Assembly (NCBI GenBank): GCA_023614405.1
Contig: CM042691.1
Coordinates: 180,392,927-180,456,926 of the forward strand
Length of the DNA: 64,000 nt
Reading direction: 5' to 3'
Source: Avena insularis
Lineage: Eukaryota > Streptophyta > Magnoliopsida > Poales > Poaceae
Of the stretch, positions 1 to 12,865 are shown piece after piece (the stretch's first letter is position 1; each line of letters begins with the position of its first letter). The notes under the pieces were generated by a model. It was not told the origin of the DNA and did not search any database. It saw only the letters and a list, made by a program, of their open reading frames with translations. Made by a program: the position numbers and the translations under genes.

Positions 1-3000
1 AAATTTAATCAAAAATATTACAAAATCATGGGAATTGGTTTCACTCCATTTGGAACCATGGATAAAAACTTATGATTTTAATAAGATAAAAGAAAGTATT
101 TCCAAGACTAATAAAGCTCCTAGGTAAAATCAATACCAAATTGTTAAAAAAGTAATCCTCAAAGGATTTAAAAAGATAAATAAATATTAAATAAAATTAT
201 AAAAATTGGAATCACTATTTTTGGAGCTATAAATAAAAAGATATGAATTTTATAAGATAAAGAAAGAAAGAAATAATAAGAATTACTGCAAAGACAATTT
301 AAACCTTGGCTAAATTCTTGAGTAAATGGATTATAAGTTTATTAAATAATATAAAAGAATAAAAGTTCATTTAAATAAAATTATATAGGCTTATGAACCA
401 TATTCAATTTTATTTAAATAAAGACAAAATGCCTCACTTAATGAATATTAAATCATAAGAAAATATTTGAAATATTCCAAAGTGGACAAATTCATCAACT
501 CATAATTGGTATAAAAACCTACTGAAATTTTGGTGAGTTTTTGAAATCAAAAAGAGGGTTAAATCATTTGATAGATTTAAAAACAGAAAATGGAAATAGA
601 AAATGAAAGAAGAAAAAAGAGAAAAACCTACCCAATCCAGCCAGCCCAGCAACCCTGGCCCAACTCAGCCCACCCGGCCACCCTCTCTCCCCGCAGATCT
701 TTCCTCACTGCGCCCTTCCCTGCACTGTCTTGCCGACCACCTAGACCCACCTCCACGTCAGCGTCGTGGTCTTCACCACGCAGGAACCGCTCCTCCCTCC
801 TCGATGTTTCTGGTAGAATTCAATCGCGTTAATTTGCGTAACTGCGAGCTTAATTCCCGCCCCGACCTCGCCCTCTTATTCCCCACTCCCTCCTCTCCGT
901 TTCCCCTCAAGTTCCACACCCTGAGAGACCCCAGGCTACCTCAATTCGAGCCCGTACCGCCGTAGACCCCGTCGAGCTTCGGCGACGATTACGGTGAACT
1001 CCGGCCACCCACTCGCCCCTGGTTTGCTCTGACGTGACCGTTTTACCCATGCACTTTTCCCTGACACTTTTCCTTGCTTTCTTGCGCTCCAGGAGGTCGC
1101 CTCTGTCACCTTCTTCGAAACACCCGATGCTGGACGAACTCCGGTGAACCCTAACATCCAAACCAGTGCGCCCCTTGACCTCTATCTCATGCTATCGCGC
1201 TCGCCTTTCTCTTGTGATTCTTTTGGTACTCGTCGTTCACCTGCTCATGCCCTGTAGGCCGTCTTCGCCATCGTCTGTAAGCTCCTGACAGTGGCAGCAA
1301 CTCCGGCGAGGAATCACCGATGCACCAGTGCGCCCTGCCCTTTCGTCATCAGCGCCGCCAGATCTTGGCCACGCGCTCAGGTCCGCTAGAACTGCATCCT
1401 AAGGCCAAGATTAGATTAGGCAATGAAGGGGTATCAGTTGATCTGGATCATGCGATCTCACTTAGATCCAATGACTCACATCGCTTGATGCAAACGAATC
1501 GGTATAGGCCAATCAGAACACGCCGCGTGGCAGAGAGTTTGATTTAAAATCCGGGATTTTATCTATTAGATGTTTGAACTTGTAAAATCAATAACTTTTG
1601 ATCTGTTTGTCCAAAAATTACAAATTTTATATCAATAGATTCATAAAAATAAGTTTATTGCAACTATGGCCTTACATGGGTCATTTTGCTTCTAAAAAAT
1701 TAGAGTTTTATGTAGAGACATGTTTATGGCTATTTTGAGTATAAAAATTATTCTAAAAATTATTTTTGGCTGAAACCTGTTGCAAATGATTTGTTTTGAA
1801 CCCTCTGTCCATAAACACTAACATTTGAATTTAAAAATATATTTTGTTAGCACTAGGAAATATTCCTTTGAATAAAAGCCATTCTAACAAAATAAAAATG
1901 ATTTAAATGACTTATTTTCACTAACTTGGTTTCAAATGGAATTCCACTTTTATAAAAGACCAGTAGGTGTTTTGAATTTCTGAGAACCTTGTTAGAAACC
2001 AAATTTTCAATAAAACAACATTTTGCATGCTTGCATGCATTTCTTTGTTTTGTTATTTTGTTTTGTTATTTGGTGTGCTAGTTTTGAATGTGTGCTTTGC
2101 TTGATTGTGATGTAGTGAACTTTGAGGTGTGTGACAATTAAAAGATTAAGGAGAGTACGTATATTTTCTACTAAAAAGGCAAGTGATACTTTAGTCATCA
2201 AAAGTCCTATCTTTTCAATATTGCATTACTGATATTTTTGTAGTATGCATGATAGGACTATTTTGAATAATGCTATGCTATGGTAGATCCTATAGAATAT
2301 ATCTTGGTTAGAATCTTCCTAAGATAAGATACATGTTATGTTAGTATGCTTAGCCTAGATATTATAATTCAAGGGTGGGAATTCATGTGATGATATGATG
2401 GAAAAGATTATGCCTATATGTTTTTGGACTAAGAAAACAACTTGTTAATGAAACACCTGGGTGGAATGGTAATTGCATGGATGGATTTTTATTGAGTGGT
2501 TACCCAGGGCCCATTTCTATGGTTTACCCTGGTGTATCTCACTTGTGGATGGCCACCCAGGAACAAAGAGAATTGAGATGTTTTGTGTTGAGAAGCTTCC
2601 AGTGCAGCCACATGGCATATGGGATCTCCCTTGACCAACTAGGTTGCAAGAACTCAGCCAGATGGACAGTTGGTGGTAGTGATGATACGATGGAATGCAT
2701 TCATGCTGGTCTGAGGGATTGCTTCTGAAAAGTCTTGTCTCGATGCATGTCGAGTCTTGTGGGGAAAGTGCACCACCTCTTGAGAGGGTATAAACTAAGT
2801 ACTTAGCCGTGTCCCCGGTATGGACATTCTGAGCATCAAAGACATTGAAATGATCAAGAATCTCCTCATCCCAATTTCTCTAAGTTAAAACTTGTTGGGT
2901 TAACAAGGGTAGCACCTGGTGTGTATCCAGTGTGCCATTGTTTGATAAAGTGTTTTGGAAAAGATAAAAACTATTTTGTAAAGGATAGGAAAAACTTATT

Positions 3001-3420
3001 ATTATGCAAAGGCTAGCCAAAACTCCACTTAGCCATATTTTCATGTAGATGTTAGATTCTCCATATCAATATGATATCACTTGCCAATACAATTCAAATG
3101 TATTGACCCTTGTGGCTGTAACTTATTATGTTGCAGGTTTGTTTGATGTTAGTGAAGTTTGTTGAGTAGGGATTACAAGTTTACAACCATAATGTTTACC
3201 TATGGCACATGAAGATGAAGGACTCCATGCTTATTAGATATATCTGCTGCTTTGTAATAAGATAGCCATATGAGCTATGTAAGTTGTAATTAACTATTTT
3301 ATTCCTGGTTATGAGTTGTAATATGACCTTTGTTTCATGATATTACATCTTAAAGTGTGGGTGATAGCTATTCGATCCATGGACTAGCACTGTAAACAAA
3401 GGAATTGTGTTGCCTCTACA
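1..3420 (+). repeat. 5' LTR of G1 (left end missing)
   Basis: This matches 14410-14825 plus 20726-23785 base for base over long runs, so it is the partner LTR. About 330 bp of its start lies outside. The layout is an AT-rich first 570 bp, a GC- and C-rich core at about 640-1320 that reads like a plant leader, a T-rich stretch that looks like an intron, and an end at cctctaca. A segment of about 75 bp at 3075-3150 (hairpin followed by ttgcag) is nearly unchanged in the related LTR at 50413. Compared with the 3' LTR, this copy lacks sequence in the GC core around 1350-1380. It also has a different last 20 bp. Confidence 0.88.
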
Positions 3421-3422
3421 GA

Positions 3423-3434
3423 TGGTATCAGAGC
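3423..3434 (+). promoter_or_regulatory. Primer-binding site of G1
   Basis: TGGTATCAGAGC lies two bases after the LTR end. It is the usual complement of the initiator methionine tRNA 3' end and primes minus-strand synthesis. It fixes element orientation as plus. Confidence 0.85.
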
Positions 3435-3585
3435 ATTGTGTTGCCTGTAGGATTGTAACCCTGGGATTGGATAAAACCCATAGAAATAGGAGTTGTATAT
3501 GTTTAAACTTATTTACAAACAAATCTTGTAAACTCTTTCCTCAGCATTTTTGTTTTGTTTCTATATCTCTCCCTTTTGCAACCTG

Positions 3586-3783
3586 ATGGACAAAGACTTC
3601 AACATGAGAAAGGACTTCAACATCACCAATGATTTCAGCTTAAACACCTCAAAGGACTTCAGCTTTAGTTTCACCAAGGACTCCAACTTGGACATCACTA
3701 AGGACTTCAAGAAGGATAAGAATAATACTCAAGACATGGAGACTAAGGAAACACAACTTAGGAGGAACCATTATCACATTTGA
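3586..3783 (+). pseudogene. Short KDFN-repeat leader ORF of G1
   Basis: Reading from the ATG at 3586, this 65-residue frame repeats a KDF(N/S) unit every five to nine residues, six times, then becomes charged and ends RRNHYHI. It is the only open frame in the G1 leader, between the primer site and the Copia insertion. It may be the start of the gag protein or a degenerate repeat of no function. I do not recognise a domain. The Copia insertion 300 bp downstream separates it from the zinc-knuckle part. Confidence 0.35.
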
Positions 3784-4077
3784 TCTTTGTGATCAAGATG
3801 CAATAATTTTTCCAAGGATACCATGATATTGTCCCTAAAGTAACAACTAAGAAGGATGGAATGATCTCAAGTGATACCCTATAGTTGTACCACCATACTA
3901 GTGTTTAGTTTAAATCGATTTATTAATCATACCAACATATGTGGTATAGCAAAAATATTTTGTTTGCCTAGAGTATGCTTGAATCTTGTTGTTTGAGTGG
4001 AATACATGATTGATATTGCTTGTACATTGCTTTGGGATGTGTGTGAATAGAATTCTTTCCCTAGAAATCTTTTGTCT

Positions 4078-4082
4078 ATTCT
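4078..4082. repeat. Target site duplication of C1, left
   Basis: attct directly precedes TGTAGGGG and is repeated at 12861-12865. Confidence 0.9.
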
Positions 4083-5978
4083 TGTAGGGGTTCGTAGCAT
4101 GGAAAACAAATTTTTCTACCGCATGAACACACAATCAAGATCTAATCTATGATCAAGCCAAGATCTGTCTACTAGATCGGTGCAACAAGTTGATACAGTA
4201 CTAACCCTCAAACATCCAAAGCGGTTAACGAGAGCAGATTCTCGTTGGTGTTGTAGTCGTTCACTTGCCGATCTCAAGATCGCGTTGACGATCCTTCCGG
4301 CGCTGTGTTCCGGCAGCGCTCCCGCAGTCAGTCACACGTACGATACTTGATGAAGACCTTCGTCTCCCTTGTTCCAGCAGGCAGCGGAGGTTGTAGCTCT
4401 CTCCTCGCGATTCTGGCAGCACGACGGCGTGTTGTCGGAAGTAGAGGGGAGATCCCGCAGGGCTTCACCTAAGCCAGTGCGAGTATGGTGGAGTAGAGGG
4501 AGCCCCGGCGATCTAGGGTTTAGAGGGCCGAGGTTTAGAGATAGCTAGCAACTAGAGTTTAGATAGTTGGCAGCGGTTTAGAGGAGATCTAGATTGGTCG
4601 CAGCTAGAGAGGGGACGGCGGCCAACCTAGGGTTTCTTGGGCGCCTAGGGCAAGGGGATACCTTGGGGTGCGCCCCTACCCCTCCTTATATAGGTGGGGG
4701 CGTCCAAGGGTGTTCCCAACCCAGGTGGAAACACTCCCTAACTCACAAACCCTCCCTAACTCAGAAACCATGTTGGGATTAGACTTTTTCAAACTACCTT
4801 TTTGACTATCAATTTAGAGTTTGATTTCTCTCTTCCAAGTGTCCAACCAAGTGACCTAGGACATGATGCAACCATTACAATTTGTAATGACACATCCATG
4901 TACCCTTCCCCTTCCGGATCGGTGAACCTTCTAGACCCTTCTAGAGCATTCCGGTGAAAACACCGGAATCATTCCCGAACTCCGAAATTGGACTTTCCTT
5001 ATATGAATCTTATTCTCCGGACCATTTCGGATCTCCTCGTGATATCCCGGATCCCATCCGAGACTCCGAACAACATTCGGTCTCTTTACTCACATTCCAT
5101 ATCTACTAAACAACATCGAATCCTTAAGTGTGTCTCCCTACGGTTCGTGAATTATGCAGACATGATCGAGACTCTTCTCTGATCAATAACCAATAGAGGA
5201 ATATAGAAATTCATATGGCTCCCACATATTTCTACGATTACTTCGTGATTGAATGAACCATTTACATACGATACCAATTTCCCTTTGTCTCACGATACTT
5301 TACTTATCCGAGGTTTGATCATTGGTATCTTTGCATACCTAGTTCAACCTCGTTACCAATAAGTACTCTTTTCTCGTTCCCGTGATATGTGATCCCTTGT
5401 GAGCTAGTCACATGCTTGCAAGCTAATTGGATGACATTCCACCGAGAGGGCCCAGATTATATCTATCTGCCATATGGATGGACAAATCCCAATCTTGATC
5501 AATGTGCCTCAACACATACTTTCTGAACACTCAATGTCACCTTTATAGCCACCCAGTTACGGTGTGGTGTTTGTTGTCATCAAAGCATTCTTCACGTGAT
5601 GGTGATTAGCATGATCTCATGGTCGAAGGAATTAGGTTACTATGTATCAGAAAGCTTATAGCAAGTGAACTATATTAAATGTCTTGATCTTTATGCTACG
5701 CTTAACTATAAGAGTATGTCCATCACATCATTCTCCTAATGATATGACACTATTGTTAATAACATCTCTATGTTCATGATCAGGAAACCATGATCACATA
5801 TTAACCAACAAGCTAGTTTAACAAGAGGCTTTACTAGGGACTCTTTTATGTTTACAAATCACACAAGTATTAATGTTTCTAGTTAATACTATTATAGCAT
5901 GGTATGTAAACATTTATCATAAGCATGAAGATATGATAATAACCACTTTATTTTTGCCTCTTGGGCATATCTCCAACA
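4083..5978 (-). repeat. 3' LTR of C1
   Basis: 1,896 bp, ending TGTAGGGG...CTCCAACA on the plus strand. It aligns along its whole length with 10964-12860. The GC-rich stretch near 4250-4760 holds the promoter. Confidence 0.93.
4684..4692 (-). promoter_or_regulatory. TATA box, C1 left LTR
   Basis: TATATAAGG on the minus strand, flanked by C/G-rich sequence. It occupies the same place as the copy at 11566-11574. Confidence 0.75.
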
Positions 5979-5990
5979 GTCTCCCACTTG
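5979..5990 (-). promoter_or_regulatory. Polypurine tract of C1
   Basis: CAAGTGGGAGAC on the minus strand directly abuts the 3' LTR. It is the usual plus-strand primer of BARE-like Copia elements. Confidence 0.85.
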
Positions 5991-8900
5991 CACTAGAGTC
6001 AATAATCTAGTTTCAAACCTTTGTGAATTCAACACCTATGGCTTTCCGGTGTTGTATTTACAGGATTGCTAGTGGTCAACTGATCTCCGGATCCGACACT
6101 TTCAAGTCAGTGTGTAATTGCATGTCTTTGCGTCTCTATGCATCACTCATTCTCTAATAAGATGGCTTTGTATAAATTTGGTCCTTTGGTGAGACCTTTA
6201 GTTCCTTGGGGTTAAAACATGTTGATAATATTGTCGTACAATATATCTTCATAGTACTATCCCGCTCTGAACCACACCTAGTTTGATAAAAAACTACTTG
6301 ACACAAATGCCCTCTTTTGCTGCTATTATAGCAGTCATATACTTAGCCTTTTGTTGTAGTATCTGTCACAATGTCTTAACTTTGGAACTCATCCAAATCC
6401 ATTATGGAACTTACTTTCCATCATATTGTGCCACCCTTAGTTTAGATAGAGATAAACTTAATTTGTACTTTGTGACAAAACTAGTATCAATGTAATACTT
6501 TTACAATGAACTAACCATCTATTTGTCACTTCTACAAAATAATATATTCTTAGTTCTTCTAAAAGATCATAAGAATATCTTTACTATCGTCCAATAATCA
6601 TATTATGAATCATTCGGGTATACGCAGATAACATTTAGAGAATAGGACATATATGGATTTATACACATCACACCATGATTGATAAAGTACTCTTTGTGAT
6701 TTTATATATCAAGTATCAAAAATACTTGAATCTTTATTCAATCCTTCATGTGCAACAAGAACCTTTCTTGTAGTTTCTATATTGAACTCATTCAAATCTC
6801 ATCTATGTACTTCTAGCACAACCATATTATCGTCTCAATTTATCCATATAGACATTGATGCCAAATATTCGGGTTCTGCCTAAGCCTTTCATCGAGATGA
6901 AATTCTTAACTTATGTCAAAAAAAAGATACATCATTTCCAATCAACAATATGTCTTCCACATAATGTATTAGAAACATGTCTTAGCGCTCCCACTTAATT
7001 TCTTGCAAATGCAAGCATCTTCATCGTCTCTGATGAAATTAAAATCTTTTAACAGTTTCATCATAGTGAAGATTCCAACTCCATGATGCTTACTTCAACC
7101 ATTGAAGTTTGCATATGCTTTTAGCAACCTTTGAATTAACAAAACCCTTTGGACCGTGTCATGAACACGTCCTAGGTAACCATTCTATTAGAAGAACTTG
7201 TTTTGTTTATTCAACTACCACATAACAAAATTATATGTAGTGGTTGCTACATTAATCCGTCTAGACTAAATATCGCTTAATGAAAGATCATATCTTGTCA
7301 TAGTCAACTCTTTGAACATTGTCGTGAACTCTTACCCGACATGTCGATAATTTCATAGATGTTAAACATCCATGTCTATTTCTTTATAGATCCAAATACA
7401 ATTGTAAGGTCTTGCACCTTTTCAGAGGGTATTTCAAGTTCAAAGCTTGATCTCTCGTATATGGAACTATCACGGATTTTATGGCTTCAAACCATTTGAC
7501 GGAGTCAGGGCCCATCATCGCTTCTTTCCATGTAGTCGGATCATTATTGTCAAATAATGATTTAACTCTCAAATCTTGGTATTTGATTGGTTACCTGACC
7601 TACTTGTTTCAATAGGAACTTAGACCTCCGTGACCACAACCTTTGAGGCACGTGAGCCATGAGCATTGTTGCTGCCTCCGGAACACTTTTCAGCGTTGCG
7701 CAACTTTGCACATATAGCTAAGGTTCTTTTAACCTTATCAAAGTTCTATTGTCCTCCCACTTAACTTTTCACGGAAAATTCCTTTCTCAAAGAAACTTGA
7801 TGTTCTAAGCGACAAACATTTTTTTCTTTGGTGTTATGGAGAAATCCTCAATGATTATTCAAAATAACATACAAAGATATGTTCATCCGATTTTGGTTGC
7901 AAACATCTTTCTTATGCATAGCATACCAATGTTTAAGAAAGGACAACTTGGGTTTTATCCAAAACCATAACTTTATATGGTGTCATTTCAACGGATTATG
8001 ATGGAGCTCTTTTTAGTGAAAAAACGGTAGTCTCTAAAGCTTTAATCTTTAAAATATAATGGCAGTTTTATCAATTACACCTTTGATCTTACCATGTCCA
8101 ACAAGGTTTCATTGCGTATCTCGATTATTCCATACTCATATGGTGTTTCGGGAAACGCAAATCCATGGAACGATTCCTCAAATATTAGGTGTTATGCTAA
8201 ACTTTATAACTCAAATATATTCCTTTATGATCCTATCATAAATTCTTTATTTTCTTGTTACATTGATTTTGCACTTCATCTTGAAAGTCTTTAAAGTTTT
8301 GAAATGTTTCACACTTCATCCTTATTAAGTAAATATTCATATATTCACTCAAGTTTTTGGAGAAATCATATGAAGTTGAAATCTATCGCTCTTGACGACA
8401 CATAATGGACTTCATACAACAATATGTACAAGTTCCAATAAGCTAGTCATCCGTTCCCTTTTGGCCTATGAGCGGAGTTTTAATTATCACTAGGAAAATT
8501 TCACAAGCGTCATTTGATGAAAAATAAAAAGACTCCAAAATTCCATCCACATGGAGTTTCTTCAAGTTTTCTTTCCAATATAATTTAAATGGCAATGTCA
8601 CTTCCTAAGTGATTTTCTTATCAATTGTCTTACGACATTTTTAGCAATATTTTTATTGATGTGATTTATCCAACAAGATTTGTAAATCATCCATCTTTTA
8701 TGGATTACGGCAATTATGTGAACAACCCTTTTGTTCTCATAATACCTGATAAAACAAATCTTAAAGGCAAGCTTTGATGTTAACGAGCAACACAACAACC
8801 CTTTATTTGTTCTCAATGAACATCATCATATATTCTTTCGCTAGTTACTTAGGCCATTGTAGTTCATGAATTGTGTTGTTTTGTATGACGATTCACACCA

Positions 8901-10950
8901 ACAAATTCAGTATCCAATACTTAAGAACCACATTGTTTAATAAGCAAAGAATATAGCCATAACATGTATATCATCTATATACCTAAGCTGAACAATTCTA
9001 GTCTTTTATTTTCTGCCATATATTTATGAGATTCTCTTTCAGTATTTCCTTTTCTGTTCGAAAGAATCTATCAACATCATTAGTGGAGCCATACACATGA
9101 CACATAGTCCAAATAATGTATAGTTAAATATCAATGTCTTTGGACTTGCACTTTGAAGTATATCACCATCATCAAATACTCGGTGTTCTTTCAAATTCCA
9201 TTCTTTAGTAATCTTTTAGTGTAGTAAACATTTTATCAAATATTTACCCTAATCATGGAACTATTCATGATCAAGCTACTTTTAGCTTATAACGGTGAAT
9301 CGCGAGTATAATGTTGCTCTCCAAAACCTTTTGGAGGATTAGGACGACAAGCGTCTCCAACCTTTTTCAAATTCTCATCAAATATGAGAACATAAACTTT
9401 GCCATAATATACTCTCTCATGTTGCAACCAAAATATCATTTCAGATATAGTAATATCTTCCACACATCATGGTTTCTGAAACAACTCTTTCAGATCCTAG
9501 ATAACCTTGATATTAAAACAATCTTTTGAATATCAAGAATCATGGAGACAAACATGATACTTATATACTAACACTGGAATTGTCACTCTTGATTGAAGAC
9601 CAATTATTAAACTTCACGGAGTAACCGGAACTTACTAGAAGCTTGCAATAGGACTTTTAAACTTTAGATTAACACTTCAAAACAATACGATAACAGTTCG
9701 TAAAGTAACTAACCAGAATTCTATAGTTCTATTATCTCAATTATAACTAAGCGCAAGGTGGTAAACGGATGCCAATGACTACAACAACTATGCAAATTTA
9801 CTTTGATTTAATTTATGATAAATAGTGTTCAACTTTTAATCATATTGCTATTGAACTCCAACTCAAAACAATATCCCTCACATTGTTTTAGTGATCACAC
9901 GAACCAAATTCACTACACCAAGTCCGATCATCACGTGACATGATATATTTTCAAAGGCGAACAATCATCATGTTCATCATATCATCTATATTACTCATGC
10001 TTTACCTTTCGGTATTCCGTGTTCCAAGACCATGTTTGTACATGCTAGGCTCATCAAGATCAAACCTTAGCTTCCACATGAGCAAATCTGGCTTTCTCCC
10101 ATTGTATACACTCGCAGAATCTAACACACCCGATCATCCCGTGGTGCTTCGAAACAACGAGCTTTGGCAACGGTGCGTACTAAGGATGAACATTCTATAA
10201 CTTAATATTTTTGGAGAGGGATCATCTTATAATTCTACCGTCACAAACTAAGCAATACAAGATGCATAAAAGGATTAACATCACATGCACTTCAAAATAT
10301 GTGATATGATATGGCCTTTCTTCTTGTGCTTCCGATCTCCATCTTCAAGCACGAACATGATCTCGATCATCACCGGCGTGGCGTCAGGTTCCATGGCCCC
10401 ACTCCATGGTTGTCGTCCACCAGCATCAATTATTACAACTACTTTGAATAATAGACATGCATATATAGACGAAATTAAAATACAACCATATGGCTCCTGC
10501 CGGTTGCCGTCTTATAATAAGGAACATGGCATACATCATATATAATCACAATCATGGCCATATCACATCACAACACACCCCTGCAAAACAAAGTTAGACG
10601 CCTCTAATTTTCTTTGCATGTTTTAGGTGGTTTGGGGCTTTCAATAAGTGTCGTTCTAACTTACGAACAAGAACCACAATGTTGATGCTTGAACTATCAA
10701 GTGCCTGTTGTAAATTGAATCTTTACTATGATGGGAGAGACAGACACCCGAAAAGCCACTTATGCAATACAAGTTGCATGTCGAGAGTGGAGAAAGTCTC
10801 ATGAACGATGTCATGTAAGGTTAGCCCGGGCCGCTTCATCCCACCATACCGCAAGATGCAAAGTACACAAGAAGCAATTGATAATAAAAGCACCACCGCC
10901 CACAATGACCATTGTATTCTACTCGTGCAACAGATCAACATATAGACACG
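5991..10950 (-). pseudogene. Decayed gag-pol of C1
   Basis: No long frame survives on the minus strand, but conserved Copia pieces can be read. At 7572-7384 there is an RT N-terminal stretch with the motif EAMMGPDS. Near 7050 there is CICKKLSGS, and at 6963-6952 an RT active site that reads YVED, not YVDD. Near 6900 a decayed SMKDLG-like segment follows, and further on a piece resembling SYQSD.GESHWTVVK. The region from about 7600 to 10700 should hold integrase, protease and gag. I could not identify them individually, although the same non-coding-looking text recurs in C2 (32700-34000), so the two are one family. The dense stops suggest long inactivity. Confidence 0.7.
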
Positions 10951-10962
10951 TCTCTGATACCA
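10951..10962 (-). promoter_or_regulatory. Primer-binding site of C1
   Basis: TGGTATCAGAGA on the minus strand, one base from the 5' LTR. The last base differs from the usual GAGC. Confidence 0.82.
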
Positions 10963-10963
10963 C

Positions 10964-12860
10964 TATAGGGTTTCGTAGCATGGAAAACAAAATTTTCTAC
11001 CGCATGAACACACAATAAAGATCTAATCTATGATCAAGCCAAGATCTATCTACAAGATCGGTGCAACAAGTTGAAAGAGTACTAATCCTCGAAGATCCAA
11101 AGCGGTTAACGAGAGCAGATTCTCGTGGGTGATGTAGTCGTTCACTTGTCGATCTCAAGATCGCATAGACGATCCTTCCGGCGCCGCGTTCCAGCAGCGC
11201 TCCGCAGTCGGTCACACGTACGGTACTCGATGAAGACCTTCCTCTCCCTTGTTCCAGCAGGCAGAGGAGGCTGTAGCTCTCTCATCGCGATTCTGGCAGC
11301 ACGAAGGCGTGGTGTCGGAAGTAGAGGGGAGATACCGCAGGGCTTCGCCTAAGCCAGAGCGAGTATGGTGGAGTAGAGGGAGCCCCGGCTATCTAGGGTA
11401 TAGAGGGACGAGGTTTATAGGTAGCTAGCAACTAGATTTTAGATAGTCGGCAGCGGTTTAGAGGAGATCTAGATTGGTCGCAACTAGAGAGGGGGCGGCG
11501 GCCAACCTAGGGTTTCTTGGGCGCCTAGGGAAAGGGGGGATACCTTGGGGTGTGCCCCTACCCCTCCTTATATAGGTGGGGGCGTCCAAGGGTGTTCCCA
11601 ACCCAGGTGGAAACCCTCCCTAACTCAGAAACCCTCCCTAACTCGGAAACCATGTTGGGATTTGACTTTTTCAAACTGCCTTTTTGACTTTCAAATTAGA
11701 GTTTGATTTCTCTCTTCCAAGTGTCCAACCAAGTGACCTAGGACATGATGCAACCATTACACTTTGTAATGACACATCCATGTACCCTTCCTCTTCCTGA
11801 TCGGTGAACCTTCTAGACCCTTCTAGAGCATTCCGATGAAAACACCGGAATCATTCCCGAACTCCGAAATTGGACTTTTCTTATATGAATCGTATTCTCC
11901 AGACCATTCCGGATCTCCTCGTGATATCCCGGATCCCATCCGAGACTCCGAACAACATTCAGTCTCTTTACTCACATTCCATATCTACTAAACAACATTG
12001 AATCCTTAAGTGTGTCTCCCTACGGTTCGTGAATTATGCAGACATGATCGAGACTCTTCTCCGATCAATAACCAATAGAGGAATCTGGAAATTTATATGG
12101 CTCCCACATATTTCTATGATTACTTCATGATCGAATGAACCATTTACATACGATACCAATTCCCCTTTGTCTCACGATACTTTACTTATCTGAGGTTTGA
12201 TCATTGGTATCTCTGCATACCTAGTTCAACCTCGTTACCAATAAGTACTCTTTTCTCGTTCCCGTGATATGTGATCCCTTGTGAGCCAGTCACATGCTTG
12301 CAAGCTAATTGGATGACATTCCACCGAGAGGGCCCAGAGTATATCGATCCATCATATGGATGGACAAATCCCAATCTTGATCAATGTGACTCGACACATA
12401 CTTTCCGAACACTCAATGCCACCTTTATAGACACCCGGTTATGGTGTGGTGTTTGATGTCATCAAAGCATTCTTACGGTGATGGCGATTAGCATGATCTC
12501 ATGGTCGAAGGAATTAGGTTACTATGTATCAGAAAGCTTATAGCAAGTGAACTATATTAAATGACTTGATCTTTATTCTACACTTAACTATAGGAGTATG
12601 TCCATCACAACATTCTCCTAATGATATGAACCTGTTGTTAATAACATCTCTATGTTCATGATCAGGAAACCATGACCATATATTAACCAACAAGCTAGTT
12701 TAACAAGAGGCTTTACTAGGGACTCTTTTATGTTTACAAATCACGCAAGTATTAATGTTTCCGGTTAATACTATTATAGCATGGTATGTAAACATTTATC
12801 ATAAGCATGAAGATATGATAATAACCACTTAATTATTGCCTTTTGGGCATATCTCCAACA
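10964..12860 (-). repeat. 5' LTR of C1
   Basis: 1,897 bp ending in TATAGGG at the left, where the partner LTR has TGTAGGGG, so the terminal dinucleotide is mutated. It ends CTCCAACA at the right. In the first 315 aligned bases I counted about 27 differences by hand; other parts are closer. Confidence 0.93.
11566..11574 (-). promoter_or_regulatory. TATA box, C1 right (5') LTR
   Basis: TATATAAGG on the minus strand in the 5' LTR of the element, so this copy would drive full-length transcription. Confidence 0.78.
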
Positions 12861-12865
12861 ATTCT

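Larger units (their letters stand above)
4083..12860 (-). mobile_element. Copia retrotransposon C1, full length, decayed
   Basis: An 8,778-bp element with two LTRs of about 1.9 kb (4083-5978, 10964-12860) has attct repeated directly at both edges (4078-4082 and 12861-12865). On the minus strand it begins TGTTGGAGATATGCCC, typical of BARE/Angela-like grass Copia LTRs. It has a Met-tRNA-type primer site next to the right LTR and a CAAGTGGGAGAC polypurine tract next to the left LTR. The interior is about 5 kb, with gag-pol only in fragments. It sits in the interior of G1 in the opposite orientation. Confidence 0.95.

Noticed and set aside
590..965. Pro/Ser-rich open frames in GC-rich LTR cores (also 20853-21320, 38460-39046, 60600-60821, 61592-62435)
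   Set aside because: They sit at the same place in LTR copies, lack domains, are frame-shifted between copies and have no conserved start. They reflect C-rich base composition and not genes.
3075..3105. MITE or tRNA-like hairpin
   Set aside because: The stem is only 7 bp and shared by all copies of the LTR family, with no target duplication; it is part of the LTR.
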